From: Halicephalobus mephisto
Taxonomy: Eukaryota; Nematoda; Chromadorea; Rhabditida; Panagrolaimidae
Length of the DNA stretch: 64,000 bases
Direction of reading: 5' to 3'
Assembly (NCBI GenBank): GCA_009193035.1
Contig: SWDT01000036.1
Span: forward strand, 1 to 64,000
Shown: piece after piece, positions 1 to 11,404 of the stretch
How the letters are laid out: every line of letters starts with the position of its first letter
Numbering within the stretch: the first letter of the stretch is position 1
Notes under the pieces: model-generated
The model's database searches: none
The model's input: the letters and a program-made list of their open reading frames with translations, nothing else
What the model was told of the DNA's origin: nothing
Program-made: the position numbers and the translations under genes

Positions 1-1324
1 TTTGGGACTGGAGAAGTCATCAAGAGCAAGGAAATACTGGTCTTCAACGATCCCCTTCAAGATAGATCGCTTCAAAACCACAGGAACTATGAGTTCCTTT
101 ATCCTCCAGAATTTTTCCGTGATGTAATCTTTACAAACAGAGTTCTCAAATGCCAGATAGAAAAAATGATTATCTAAAAATTTTTTTTTAAAAAAGAGTA
201 ATTAATTTCAGATTGTTTTGATAATTAACTAGGGAACTTGTTCCATTCAGAGATTGCTCAATACCTTTTGTTTTTCGTTATTTTTTACTTCGACAAAAAC
301 AAATTGGTTTTGATATATGGAAGAAAATCATTGAGCAATTCAAAAACGAAACAATTTTCCCTTTCTGGTTATGAGTTAAAGTAATTTGGAATTGTTTTCT
401 CTTTAAATGAATGTTCTTACCCACTTCTCTCGGCATACAGTCCTCTTTAGAACAGGGTTTTTTGTTACACTTTCCAAATACCGTAACATTGACATATTTC
501 ATCAAAGCTTTCAAGTAATTTTCTCTCTTGGAGTGTGTACTGCAATGGGAAACTAGTTGAAGGACTAGTTTTGTTTTATTTTTCAATTTTGCTTCTATCT
601 GTTCATCAGTCCAAATTTCATCCTCTCGAAAATTATTTTTATCGATTTCTTCGAATCTGTCGTAGGGACACCAGATACTACCATCTCTCCTAAAGCCCAT
701 TGTTAAATTGAAGAAATTATTAGGAATTTTTTTTCCTTTGAAATTTTCAATACCGGCACATTCCCTATAAAATAAAACATTGAGTTTTTTCGGATTATTG
801 TGAAGCTTCAGAAAATTGTCGTATTTAAAACCCCTTGAACTGAAAACAGCTGCATCAGCAATAGGATAGAACCTGAAATGTGGTAAATTGTACAGTAAAA
901 TTTAATCAATTTAAATTTTATGGTAATTTCTGGAAGTTAGTATAATATTTTCAAAAGTTATAAAAATCTGCATGAACGTAATTTTTAATTTTTGCAATAT
1001 TATAATTATTCACCTTTTGTCAAGAGTAAAATTACATTTGAAAGGACAATTTTTGGCAGATTTTGTTGAGAGAAGGTATTCGGCATTCATAATAGTAGAT
1101 GAAGAAGAAATAATATAAATTAATGGAAAACTCCAATTTGATAGTTTTTGTGGCTTTTCTACTTCTGGATTTATCGTACTCTGCTCCAATATGTCAATTA
1201 CTGAATTGCTAGAAGAAATAAAAGAGAACTGTGAATACTCTGAGGCAAGGTAAAAATAACTTCCCAACAAGCCAATAGTTAATATCAAGAAAATAATATA
1301 ACAATTAGCAAAGCGATGGAACAT
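1..1324 (-). CDS. Alpha-1,3-fucosyltransferase (GT10), 3' end outside window
   Basis: This is a type II Golgi enzyme that transfers fucose from GDP-fucose to glycans. My model has exons 1324-1014, 872-421 and 173-1, all in phase, and continues past the left edge. The start at 1324 gives a short cytosolic tail followed by a hydrophobic anchor (IIFLILTIGLLGSYFYL). A 3' splice acceptor at about 1352 lies just upstream, either a trans-splice site or the end of a 5' intron. Exon 2 carries the donor-binding region with the SHCSTHSKRENYLKAL stretch. Exon 3 carries the family hallmark FENSVCKDYITEKFW. The combination of an N-terminal anchor, the SNC/SHC-type motif and FENS..C.DY.TEK identifies glycosyltransferase family 10. 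Nematodes have several such genes and I cannot say which ortholog this is. Confidence 0.9.
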
Positions 1325-1369
1325 TTCAATATTCTTCAGTAAACCGTAGATCTGCAAAATAGGATATTA

Positions 1370-2585
1370 TTGTTTATTCTGTCCAATTTTTTGCATTACA
1401 AAATGTTTAAAAGTTAAATAGAAAATCTATTAGCGAAAATTCATTAATCGGTTGAAATAGTTATCCTCATTAAACAAGAAATTAACGAATGAAAAAAGAT
1501 CGATTCACAAGGAGCTTGAGGATTTAGAAATTAATTTTTAAAAAGTTTATTTAGAAACAATTTAGAACTTTAAAAGTTCATATTCATATGTGCTACAGAC
1601 CATTTGAATTTGTTTTCTAAGCTCACAAATATATCTGTAGTAGAATAAAAGGTTGCATATACATGCAAGCTGATGAGGACTTCAAATCTATGAAAATATC
1701 TATAAGAGTTCGTAAAAGTGATTTGAATAAAAGTTCAGCTGAACATCGATCACTATTAATTCCTACATGCCTTGAATTTGGATGGCAAATGAAAACAATC
1801 ATGACCGACAAATGAGCATAAGGACAACGTGAGATAAATGACATTATCAAGGTAATTACTGTTAAGATACTTCCTACAGTATGAGAGAAAAAAGTATTAA
1901 TGCATTGTTATGAATGTAGAGATGTTTGGATTAGGATGCCATTTTTATCTAAGATATTGCTTGATGAACTACCATTATCTGTCAGCGTTCTAAAGTCAAC
2001 GCTAAAAATCCATTAAAAATATTTCATCTTGAATAAACTCAAAATTTGTGGCATCTTGAGCTTATGCAAATTTCTAAAATGAATATATTGTTATTTCCAG
2101 ATAGCTCTATGACGGAACTCTACGCAGCAATAATTTCATACTTTATCAATTTTCCCTGATTTTTTGTGGATTTGTAATGATGGTTTCAGAAGACTGACAG
2201 AGGTAATTGATAGCTCATTTGAAAAACTTCAAGTATTATTTTACAGAAAATTGGCATTCAGAATTAAGCATTTCTGCGTTCAAGACAACACAATACTTTT
2301 TCTTCCATATTTTATAAAATAAATAAAAGCTATAGCGAGCATTCTTAGTGATTTTTAAAATGAACTTGTCGCAAGCTGCAAAAACAAAAGATTTGAACTC
2401 TTAAAATAAGCAGCTGGATAAAGTTCCATAAAATCCATTGTGATTTTTAATTGAATTTAAAGTGAGAAAACATTTTAATAAAATGTATCTACCATGGATC
2501 TAAAGCCATCTGGGAACTTTACTTTACTTTTATTCCTATGTCACACAAAATCAAAATTTACAATCAATTTTCAATTGTCTGTTCC
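1370..2585. other. Intergenic, no gene seen
   Basis: AT-rich sequence between the fucosyltransferase start and the retrotransposon remnant. It has only short open frames that resemble no protein I know. I see no RNA gene or clear repeat array here. Confidence 0.5.
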
Positions 2586-2589
2586 TTTG

Positions 2590-4015
2590 ACCCAATTCTC
2601 CCATTGGTGGCGTGCGTAGGGGGCAGCTCGGGTTGAGACTAGGAGCTATTGCTGCTTCATGACGTCGAATTCGGTCTTCTTGCACTGCATTTCCTCAGCT
2701 AAATCGTCCAATCATCTTGTTCTTGGTCTTTCGAGTGGTCTCTTCTTCTGTGGCTTCCAGAGAGTGGTCAACGTTGCCCAATCGGGTTCCGTTTGCTTTG
2801 CCAGCTTCATGGCAAACTTTCATTTTCTTTTAAGAGCACTGATTGCCCAGTCCGAGAGATCCGTTCTTCTTCTTATAGTTTCAGAACTGATCTTGTCTAA
2901 GATCCGGGCTCCCAAAATTGCTCTTTCTAGTCTTCTCTGGCCTCTGATAAACTTCAGTCCGGCTTCTCCCCTTAATGCCCAAGTTTCGCAGTTATATAGT
3001 ACTGCTGACTTGATGCACTGTTCGATTAAACGCCGTTTTAGCTTCATATCTATCCCTTTGGCTTTGAGTAAGTGCCTAAATTTAAAGTATAGCTTTCGGC
3101 CTGTGCTTACTCGCTTTGCTACTTGTGCATGTTTTCTAGGTCAGGATATCAGCTGTCCGAGGTAGACAAACTGGGTAACCCTTTCTATTAATGATCCATG
3201 CGTTCTGAGCACGTCCTCTGTCTCGGGATCGGATCGGCACTGGCGCATCCACTTTGTTTTACCAAAGTTGATCATTAGACCGACTCCTCTCGTTGCTTCA
3301 ACGAAGTCGTCTAGCATCAATTTTATTGTCTCCAAGTTGTGAGCTAGGAGAACGATGTCATTTGCATAGGCGAGGTAACTGAGCAATCTCCCTCTTATAT
3401 CTATGCCTTGTCCGTTCCAGTTGATAGGCTTCATGGCATGTTGGAGTGTTAGGATGAAGAGCAAAGAAGATAAGGAGTCTCCTTGTCTTACTCCCTTTTG
3501 TGCTCTGTACTCCACTTTGCTGTTTCCGACTTTAACTTCAGACTTGCCGTGAGAATAGAGCAGTTGGATGACTTTAATTATAGATTCATTACAGTCTATC
3601 TCACGGAGCGCACTCTAGATGGAATCGAAGCTAATGCTATCGAAAGCTTTCTTGAAATCAACAAATACAGCATAGAGATTTATATTGATTCATAGCACTT
3701 CTCAGCTGCTTCATTTAGCGCGTGTATCTGTGTTGTCGTCGAGAACTTCTTGCGGAACCCTGTCTGCTCTGCTGGTAAAGAGTGCACAAGGTCGGCTTGT
3801 TTCTGGATTCTCTCTTTGATCACCTTTGTCACGACCTTGTATAGCGATGACAAGAGGGATATAGGTCTGTAATTCTTTATATCCTTTGCGTCTCCCTTCT
3901 TTAACAGCAGTATGATATTTGAGAGTGTTAAACCCTTTGGCACTATACCTGTCAAAACTATGCTGTTCAGAAGATTTTGTACTGGACCTACCAGGAGGCT
4001 GCCCTAGCTTCTAAG
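2590..4015 (-). mobile_element. Decayed, 5'-truncated non-LTR (LINE) retrotransposon
   Basis: Three overlapping minus-strand frames carry consecutive pieces of a LINE reverse transcriptase. 3955-3680 has the KKGDAKDIKNYRPISLLSSLYKV and AEQTGFRKKFSTTTQIHAL motifs. 3515-3141 has GVRQGDSLSSLLFILTL and the palm region around LSYLAYANDIVLLAHN. 3047-2820 has the C-terminal part with YNCETWALR. The pieces are separated by frameshifts. The catalytic F/YADD box reads YAND, so the copy is dead. No endonuclease domain is visible upstream of about 4015, so it is 5' truncated. Base composition is richer in GC than the flanks, as expected for an inserted element. The clade is uncertain. Confidence 0.85.
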
Positions 4016-4049
4016 TGAAAATTACCATTAAGGAAATTTAAACTGTTAG

Positions 4050-5630
4050 TAAGGTAGACCATTGTAATTTTGAAAAATTTTTTCGTAAATGTAAGCAACA
4101 AGGGTTCTGATGCTTATCGTCTTGAATTTGTTACGATCGTTCAACTCTTCCTTCTCAATTTCTCTATCATGCTGGATACCATTTTGCTGATGGCCCGGAA
4201 TCAACGACTTCGTGATGTTAGACGTCGACAACCTGAACAAGCTGCTCCGCAATGGAACCATCTTACTGATGTCGATAAGGGACAGGTGATTGCGTTTCGA
4301 CGAGCTGGATAGACTCTCTGACAAATTTGCAATTATTTTCCAAATCGGAATCTTCACCCAGGGACGATTTCACATCTTTTGACCCAAATTGAAGCCAACG
4401 AAGGTGATCTGAAGAGACAAGCTGGTAGTGGATATTCGAGAACTGCACAGAATCTTCAACTTCAGAGTCAACTAAAACAATCTCTTCGCAGGCACGAAAG
4501 AGAATGTATTCATATCTCCAGTAGGAAGCTTGCTGTCCAGAACAATATTTCCAGAAGTACTGTTCAAAAAGTTTTGAAGCTAGATCTGAAGAAAAAGCCA
4601 TTCAAGAAGATTGCAGCTCACGAACTCAAGGGAAGCAAGTCAGCGAAGAGAAGGCAATGTTCAGACGACGAGGGTCAGAAAATTTTATAGTTTTCTCTGA
4701 CGAAACCTACATCAAACTCTATTCTGTAGGTAATCGTCAGAATGACCGAGTTTATGCTGACAGTAACTAGAAGAAACGGAACCTAAAAGGAAATCACCTA
4801 GCAATGGAGAAGAAGGCTCACTCACCAAAGCTGATGATCTGGGGCGCCATCTCTAGTCGCGGACCTGTTCACCTGGAAATCTACGAAGCTGGGGAGACAA
4901 TGAGTAGCAATCAATACCGAGATCTTCTCCAGCACTCGAGATTTATCGAGAACGCGAACACATTGTATCCCGAAGGCAACTGGATCTTCATGCAAGATGG
5001 AGCATCTTCTCATCGAGCAAACAAGACTATGGAGCTTTTGAAGGATATGGGTGTCACCTACATTCGTAAGGATGACTGGCCACCCTATTCTCCCGACCTT
5101 ACTCCTTGTGACTACCGTCTATGGGCATGGTTGAAGCAGAAAGTTGCAAGCCGTCGAAGCCAAACCTTGGAGGAGCTAAAGGTTGCCATCAGGGAGTGCT
5201 GGAATGAATTAACTTTGGCTACCCGTCACAGCTGAATCAGTAAGTTCAAGAAGCGGCTATAAGCGTGTAGACGAGTTAGAGGAGGGCACTTTGAGCAATT
5301 GTTCAACTGTTGAAAGGTGATGATGGTTGTTTTGTTGTTGTTATTGTTATTATTTAATAAAATATTAAAATAAAAATTTCTTCTGCAAAAATATTGTAAA
5401 TCCGACACCACCATTGGATTCAGCGGGGTCGATTACCCCTATAAACATATCTTTTTGTTGTTTTAAATTTCATTTTTACTGATTTTCTGAAGGTGGCGGG
5501 ACCCTTAGAGCTGACCGTACTACCGAACAGTAGCTAATGTCAAGTACTATCAACCCTCAAAACAGCACATTCATAGCTCTTCTAGTTTTCGAGAAAATCC
5601 AATGTTGTCTATTTTTTGGACCACACTGTA
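4050..5630 (+). mobile_element. Mariner-like DNA transposon remnant, DD37D type
   Basis: Plus-strand fragments of a mariner-superfamily transposase. An N-terminal helix-turn-helix piece starts near 4189 (ARNQRLRDVRRRQPEQAAPQ). The first catalytic Asp is in FSDETYIKLYS near 4690. The intact piece 4804-5235 carries FMQDGASSH and WPPYSPDLTPCDYRLWAWLK. Counting from the second Asp (QDG) to the third (CDY) gives 37 residues between them, so the triad is DD37D rather than the DD34D or DD34E of classic mariner or Tc1. The frame is broken by several stops and shifts, so the copy is inactive. The right end is probably at about 5628, where a CCACACTG terminus is followed by TA. I did not find the matching left terminus. 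The retrotransposon remnant lies directly to the left and may have replaced it. Confidence 0.85.
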
Positions 5631-5639
5631 TAATATATT

Positions 5640-6790
5640 CTCTGTTATAACATACGCTTTGCCTGATCTCAAAATAGTATCTTATATCCGAGTTCGACTG
5701 TATTTACAGTAATGAATAAGAATCAAACAACAGATGAATTATGTAAATTTAATAAAGGAAAAACTCGATAATTTGGCATTTTTGAATATTTTGTCAACAA
5801 GATGAATGAATAATCTTTCAATCTTCGAACAAATGCGTTTAGATTTCAATAAATGTGTTTGTTAGGATCTTTAATGATGTCCTGAGTTGAAATAACTTTA
5901 TCTTTGTGATAATCTTTATTTTTGAAATCCTTTGTCCTATAAAAGTAAACTTCAATAAGATGTTCAGATCTGCAGTTCCGAACAGTGTCCGTATTCTGTG
6001 CCGACTGTCTTGCAACTTCTAAATTGGTAATTTCCTCATAATATTGTCAAATTATATTTGATTTTGGCAAATTTAGTATAATTCATACTTTTCATTTTTC
6101 AATTGATCTTGATGTAGTCATATAGATCATATGTAGCTATTATTCAGACTTTGATCATTTTTTGCTCAGCTGAAATTCTGTTATTAACAATCATCATAAA
6201 TTACACATCACAAATTTTTTGAATAAAAATTGTCAGGAGGGTAACTGTTTTCAGTACTTTTTTACACATTCAGTCGCTATCCGATTTCCCTTTTCAAAGA
6301 TAGTGACTAAAATTATTTTCAAGTCACTATCCGATTTTTCTCATTGGTTATTGTTAGTTACGTAGCTTTTAAATGAAACTTATTTTATTATTTATGAATA
6401 CAAATCCCGCTAAAAAGTATTTACAACAGTATTATTGATCCTAAATTTTCTGCTACTAATTTGAATAATGTAAAAACATTGTTGAATATTCAATAGTTGG
6501 CAGTGTTCAAGGAAATTATTGTTTAAATTTTTTATAGATGAAATTGATCGAAACGGCAATAACGCCATCGATCTAGAAAAACTGCTAACAATCCCAGAAA
6601 AAATTTCTATAAATTGTAATCGTTTTTTTGTAACGTGTTTTTATAATTTCTGTAAGAGTTTAATCACCAAATTTTGAGATAATCACAAGTTCCGAACTAC
6701 TGTATGCCAGACATTGGATTCTGTAAGAGGATCACTGTGACAGTACTTTTTCGAACAAATATATTTTGAATTTTTGTTTAAAAAAATTAA
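5640..6790. other. Intergenic, upstream of FkbM gene
   Basis: AT-rich, no gene seen. It contains a cluster of the short inverted motif AGTCACTATCC and its reverse (6271-6282, 6299-6308, 6322-6332). The same motif recurs elsewhere in the window. Confidence 0.5.
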
Positions 6791-8592
6791 ATGAAAAGGA
6801 ATAATTTTTATAGAAAATTTATCCTAGGGATAGGCCAGATTGTTATTTCTTGTATCATTGTGCTCTGGATAATGAATTCCTCGAATTTATTCCAATCTAG
6901 GACATCTCATCTGGAAGAAGATTTTGTTTCAATTAAGGATATCCAAGAAAGAAAAAAACAGATTAGTGTTCAGCCGAATGACGATAAAGGAAGTGAAGAT
7001 TCAGAAGGAAACAGTAAGCTTTTTAAGTTTGTAAAATTAGAATCTTGTGAAATTTTACGGAAGTTTCTGAAATCTTCAAGAATCTCGTGGGAGTTTCTGG
7101 AGATTTGTAAAATATTGTAAAAACCTTTCGGATTTTCTAAAATGTCATAGAAACTTTCAGAATCCAGTGAAAATTTCTAAAATTTCACGGATACTTCAAA
7201 CATAAAGTGGAAGCTTTTACAACAAACATTTAAAATTTTAAAGTTCGAAAAGATTTTGAAAATTCGCGTCAAGACCATTTCGTAATGTTTGTTTCGAATT
7301 TTTACAATAGTTTGATTAGAAAATAAATAGTAACTGTAAAGAAGTATATTGTTTTAGTAACTATTTCGATGATTTGTATTAGAACAGAAAAATTAGATAG
7401 TGATTAAAATGAATAACAAGTCGTATAATGTAGTCACTATCCTACATAAATCGTTCTAAAGAAAAAAATGTGAATAGTGACATAAATTAAATTACTAATT
7501 ACTAATTATTATCAATTTTTCAGAATATATCATTACTTCGGTTATAGAATCCTTCCGAAAATGTTCTCTTTATGCTTATGACACCACAACCCTGGATTCG
7601 GTCTTTGTCATCAGATACCGGGACTGCATCCAGAAGAATATTCCTAATTTCAATTTTGACAAATTTAAAATGGGACGATTCAACGAAACAAAAGTCTTCC
7701 TCCCAATGAAGTCCGACTACGATCAGACAAATTGTAATTGGCTTACTGTAGGCATCGGAGGAGATACTCGTGTCGAAAAAGAATTCAAAGAAAAATATCC
7801 CGGATGCAAGGTTTATGGAGTAGAAGCTTCTCCTGATCAGTATTTGAATTTTGCAGATTACGGTACTATTATTCCTTTCGGAGTAGGTAAGTTTTTTAAA
7901 AATAAAAAATTAAATATAATTTTCATTAATTTTTTGTGAAAAATATTTTTCTTCAAAATAAAATTAAGAATAATTTTTATATAATTTTATTATAGATTTT
8001 TGATGAAAATTATTTGTAAATTTATGTTTTTTGAAATTCGATAAAAATTAAAATTTCAGTCGTAACCATGGTTGTTTCGGAAATTTCCACATAATGCCAT
8101 AAAAAATCAAATTTCACTATTTTTTTGTGAAAAATATTTTTTGTTAAATTTATTTTTAAAATAAATAAAATAAAAATTTCAGCTGTAACAAATGGTTCCT
8201 TCGAATTGACTATTCGGAAAAGTCATCAATATGTAAAAAAAGATGTTACCGTACTCGCCATGGCTAATCTTCTCGATCAGTTCATCGGAACCAGGATAAT
8301 CCATTACATGACGATCGACATTGAAGGATTCGAATACAGTATCCTCGAACAATTACCTCGAGGAAAAATTCTTGCTGAACAAGGAATTATTTTTTGTCAA
8401 ATTGATGCAGAATTACATCATTTCAAAAAAGAAAAAACTAAAATCAAAAATTTCTTACACCAATTTGATTCCGAAAATTCCGATTATATCCCTGTTTATT
8501 CCGCTCCATTTTTGTCCCATCAAAAAATCACATTCGTCAATTTCAAAAATAAGGAATGTTTGGAGGCCTTTGATTTTTCAAAACTGTACTAA
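6791..8592 (+). CDS. FkbM-type methyltransferase-domain protein, membrane-anchored
   Basis: Three-exon model of 331 aa: 6791-7013, 7524-7886 and 8183-8592, with consistent phases. The N-terminus has a basic stub and one hydrophobic segment (about residues 9-27), suggesting a type II membrane or secreted protein. The body is the nematode-expanded Methyltransf_21 (FkbM) fold. It has VGIGGDTRVEKEFKEKYPG followed by VYGVEASP, the usual S-adenosylmethionine-binding loop and the acidic residue after strand 2. HYMTIDIEGFEYSILEQL in the last exon is the family's second signature. The substrate is unknown; members of this family in worms are mostly uncharacterised. Intron 2 holds a decayed second copy of the exon 3 splice acceptor (about 8051-8088). 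Confidence 0.85.
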
Positions 8593-8679
8593 ATAAAAAA
8601 ATTCAACTTGTTCATTCTTCCCAAAAGTTAACTCAAAATATTCGAAAAAAAAATACAAAAAACTGAAAAACAAATATAA

Positions 8680-11024
8680 TCATCGAGTAGTGGGGATTTC
8701 TTTTAGCCAAGATTCAACTTGATCGATAGTGTGATTTAGTAAGATTTTTCTGCTAATCTGATTAGTTCCTTTGATCGTTAAGTAACCGCAGCTGAAATGA
8801 CGTAAGGGTAATTACACGTGATACAAAGCAGCACAATATAACTAAATACAGTATGATAGAGATCCACAAACCTTTGTAAGGACGTCAAAAGACAAAGAGC
8901 ATCAGTCATCTCCATCGGCTCCAGAGCATTCGAATAACATTGGCCTTCGTAATTACGGTAGACAAAGTGATAATCAACTTCTTCAAATTGGGTCGACTTC
9001 AACTCATTTACAACACTCCTCAGAAGGATCTCTTGATGCTTGGATAATCCCTTGGTAAAAACAACAGGAAGAGAAAGTTGATTTTCTCGAAGTGCTGCAT
9101 TTACCTGAAAATAAATCAGATTCAAATAAAAATATATTACGGTAATTAAAAAGTACTTACATGAGCCATTTGCAATTCTCTTGCATCATTGTCGACCGCG
9201 ATTTCGATGGATCTTCTAACCAATTCCAAAGCTTTTCTCAAATCTCCAGAGATACTTGCGACTTTTCTTGAAATAAGATCAATCGAGCCCTTCTGGAAAG
9301 CTGAACTTCCTTTGATTCTGTGGCTGAGAATAGATTCAATTTCTTTGTAATTATAAGGTTCGAAAATTAACCGATTGAATCCCAATCTGGAAGAAACTCT
9401 TTGTTTCAACAATCTCTCAGGAAGATCCAAAGTATTCGCAATAGAGATAACAGCTAATCTGGACCCTTCTGTAGCTGCCCAATCGAAGATGTCATAAACC
9501 ACATCCTGTTTTTTAGTGACAATCATATCCAACTCGTCCACAACAAACACAACAGGAATCCTCTTCGAATCCGTTACTGAGAAGATTTTCGCCAGTTTGG
9601 TTCTTGCCATTTTTGCAGAAGTCTTCCTGGAATTCGGGAACATGGCTTTGTAAAGTTCAACAAAGACGTGATTAGGCTGAACGAGCTCTAGACCGTTCAC
9701 ATAGGCAAATGTGAAGTTCATGTTTTTTAAATTCTCAATAGCTTTCATCACAGAAGCAGTTTTTCCAGTTCCAGGGACTCCACTGATGTAGACAGAACGA
9801 CTATTCGCATTCGCTTTTGGAGAAATGGCGTGTTTGATGAACGTTTCAATTTCCTTGACTTCTTTGTTTCTGTTCAACAAAACATCTGGAACAGCAGAAG
9901 TGTGGAGAGCAGCATAGACCTTCATCAAGGGATGTTTAGCTCTCTGGAAAATCACACAAAATTAACAAATATATTTTTAAAACTTACTTTTTCGCGTAAA
10001 GTCTTCCATTTCTCAAAGTCGTCTTCTATGGCATAATACTCGAATTCAGAAAGTAAAGGAATCCTTACAGTAACGTCGAGTAACTCCGGGATGTAGTCTA
10101 CGAATTCTCTTTTTTTCTGGAAAGCAGTTTCGTCAGATTTCGGATTTTTGCTTTTCTTAGAAATCGTCTTCCTGGAAGTTGATTCAAAAGCAAAATCAGA
10201 ATCCTCTTCAGAAACGGAATCAAAGCTGTCGTCGTCTTCACTGTGACTTCCAAGTTTCTCCGGAATGTACTCGTCTTCGTCAAAGGACATTTCTAAATTG
10301 TTGTCTACCATTTGTGGTTTCTTTGGAGACGGAGCTGCAGCAGATTTCCTCGGACTCCTTCGCAAGCTAATCCGAATAACGTTATCTCCTATGATTTCTG
10401 CTTTGTTTTCTCCAAGAATCCTCCTGCCAGGTTTCTTCTTGGATGAATCACAAGAAATATTCAAAGATTTAAGTTCTCTCGAAAGTCCGGGACTTTTGAC
10501 ATCAGAAGCATTAGACTGAATTTTCCGTTTCTCTGGAGTTCTCAAACTCTGTTCAATAGAAAACTGAAAATAACTTTAATAATCGAAAAAGTCAAAATAA
10601 CCAACTTTTTTCGGAATTTCTTTTTTTCCTAAAAAAACGTCGTCTTCGTCAAACGAAACTTCCAAATTAGAATCCACCACAAAAGGTTGTTTTTTCGGAA
10701 GATTATTCATTTTCCTAGGACTCTTCCTTGGCCGACCAGGAATCCCCTGATTTTCCTTATCCGAATCATTCGGGGATATAGATGGACTTTTCCCAAAAAT
10801 CGTTCTCCTAGGCTTCTTCCTTGACGAGTCAGGAGATGAAAGATTCAACAACTTCAATTCCCTCGAAAGTCCAGGACTTCTGCCAGCAGATCGAGTGTCA
10901 GACAACGGAATTTTTTTCTTTTCCGGTGTTTTCAAGCTTTGAGTAAAAGACTAAAAATCATTCTTCATATATCAAAATCACTCAACAATTATTTTCTTAC
11001 CTTATTTCGAGTAATCGGAGCCAT
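8680..11024 (-). CDS. orc-1: Origin recognition complex subunit 1 (AAA+ ATPase)
   Basis: ORC1 is the largest ORC subunit. It binds and hydrolyses ATP to load MCM helicases at origins in the nucleus. Exons: 11024-11001, 10950-10606, 10563-9988, 9943-9161, 9104-8872 and 8791-8680, giving 690 aa. The AAA+ core is in exon 4: Walker A GVPGTGKTA, Walker B VFVVDELDM, a sensor 1 region (ISIANTLDLPERLL) and an SRLGFNRL arginine-finger region. The last two exons form the winged-helix domain. The N-terminal third is disordered, basic and acidic, with no BAH domain visible, unlike vertebrate ORC1. Exons 2 and 3 are diverged copies of each other (see findings). A promoter-like motif lies at 11126-11142, and the gene has its own 5' region after midasin. 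Confidence 0.93.
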
Positions 11025-11125
11025 GTTAACAAAAACAATCAAATTGAAAACAGAAAAAAACTAAAACAAAAAAAACAAGAAGTAAAACTCAAAAGAGCGC
11101 GAAATTTTGAAGAAACAAATTGCCG

Positions 11126-11142
11126 CTTTCGTGGCAGGACCC
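11126..11142. promoter_or_regulatory. Shared promoter motif upstream of ORC1
   Basis: CTTTCGTGGCAGGACCC on the plus strand, about 100 bp upstream of the ORC1 start. It resembles the elements upstream of midasin, PBDC1, the SET gene and the DEG/ENaC gene (loose consensus TTTTCGTTTCGGGACC). Its function is inferred only from recurrence and position. Confidence 0.45.
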
Positions 11143-11404
11143 ATTTTGCATTTCTCTCTTTTCATTCAAAACTGTCTGCAAATTTGGATAGTGTCCAATA
11201 TTTCCAAAAATCATCAAAAAACCACTCTACTTTTTTTTCATTCAAATATAAAACTTCAATAAAAACTAAAAAAAAATTCTTCTCTATCCCAGTCATTATC
11301 CAAATCTAACTATTTTTAAATTTTTATAAAAACTCAACAAAAAATATTACGTAGATATTTCTACTTTAAAATTCCAATAAACTCAACAAAATCAACAACT
11401 CGAA

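Noticed and set aside
1623..1850. 75-codon minus-strand frame
   Set aside because: Resembles no known protein and has no start, splice or neighbour support. Likely chance.
3990..4100. Left terminal inverted repeat of the mariner-like element
   Set aside because: I looked for a match to the right end (CAGTGTGG in inverse) and did not find one, so I give only an approximate left boundary.
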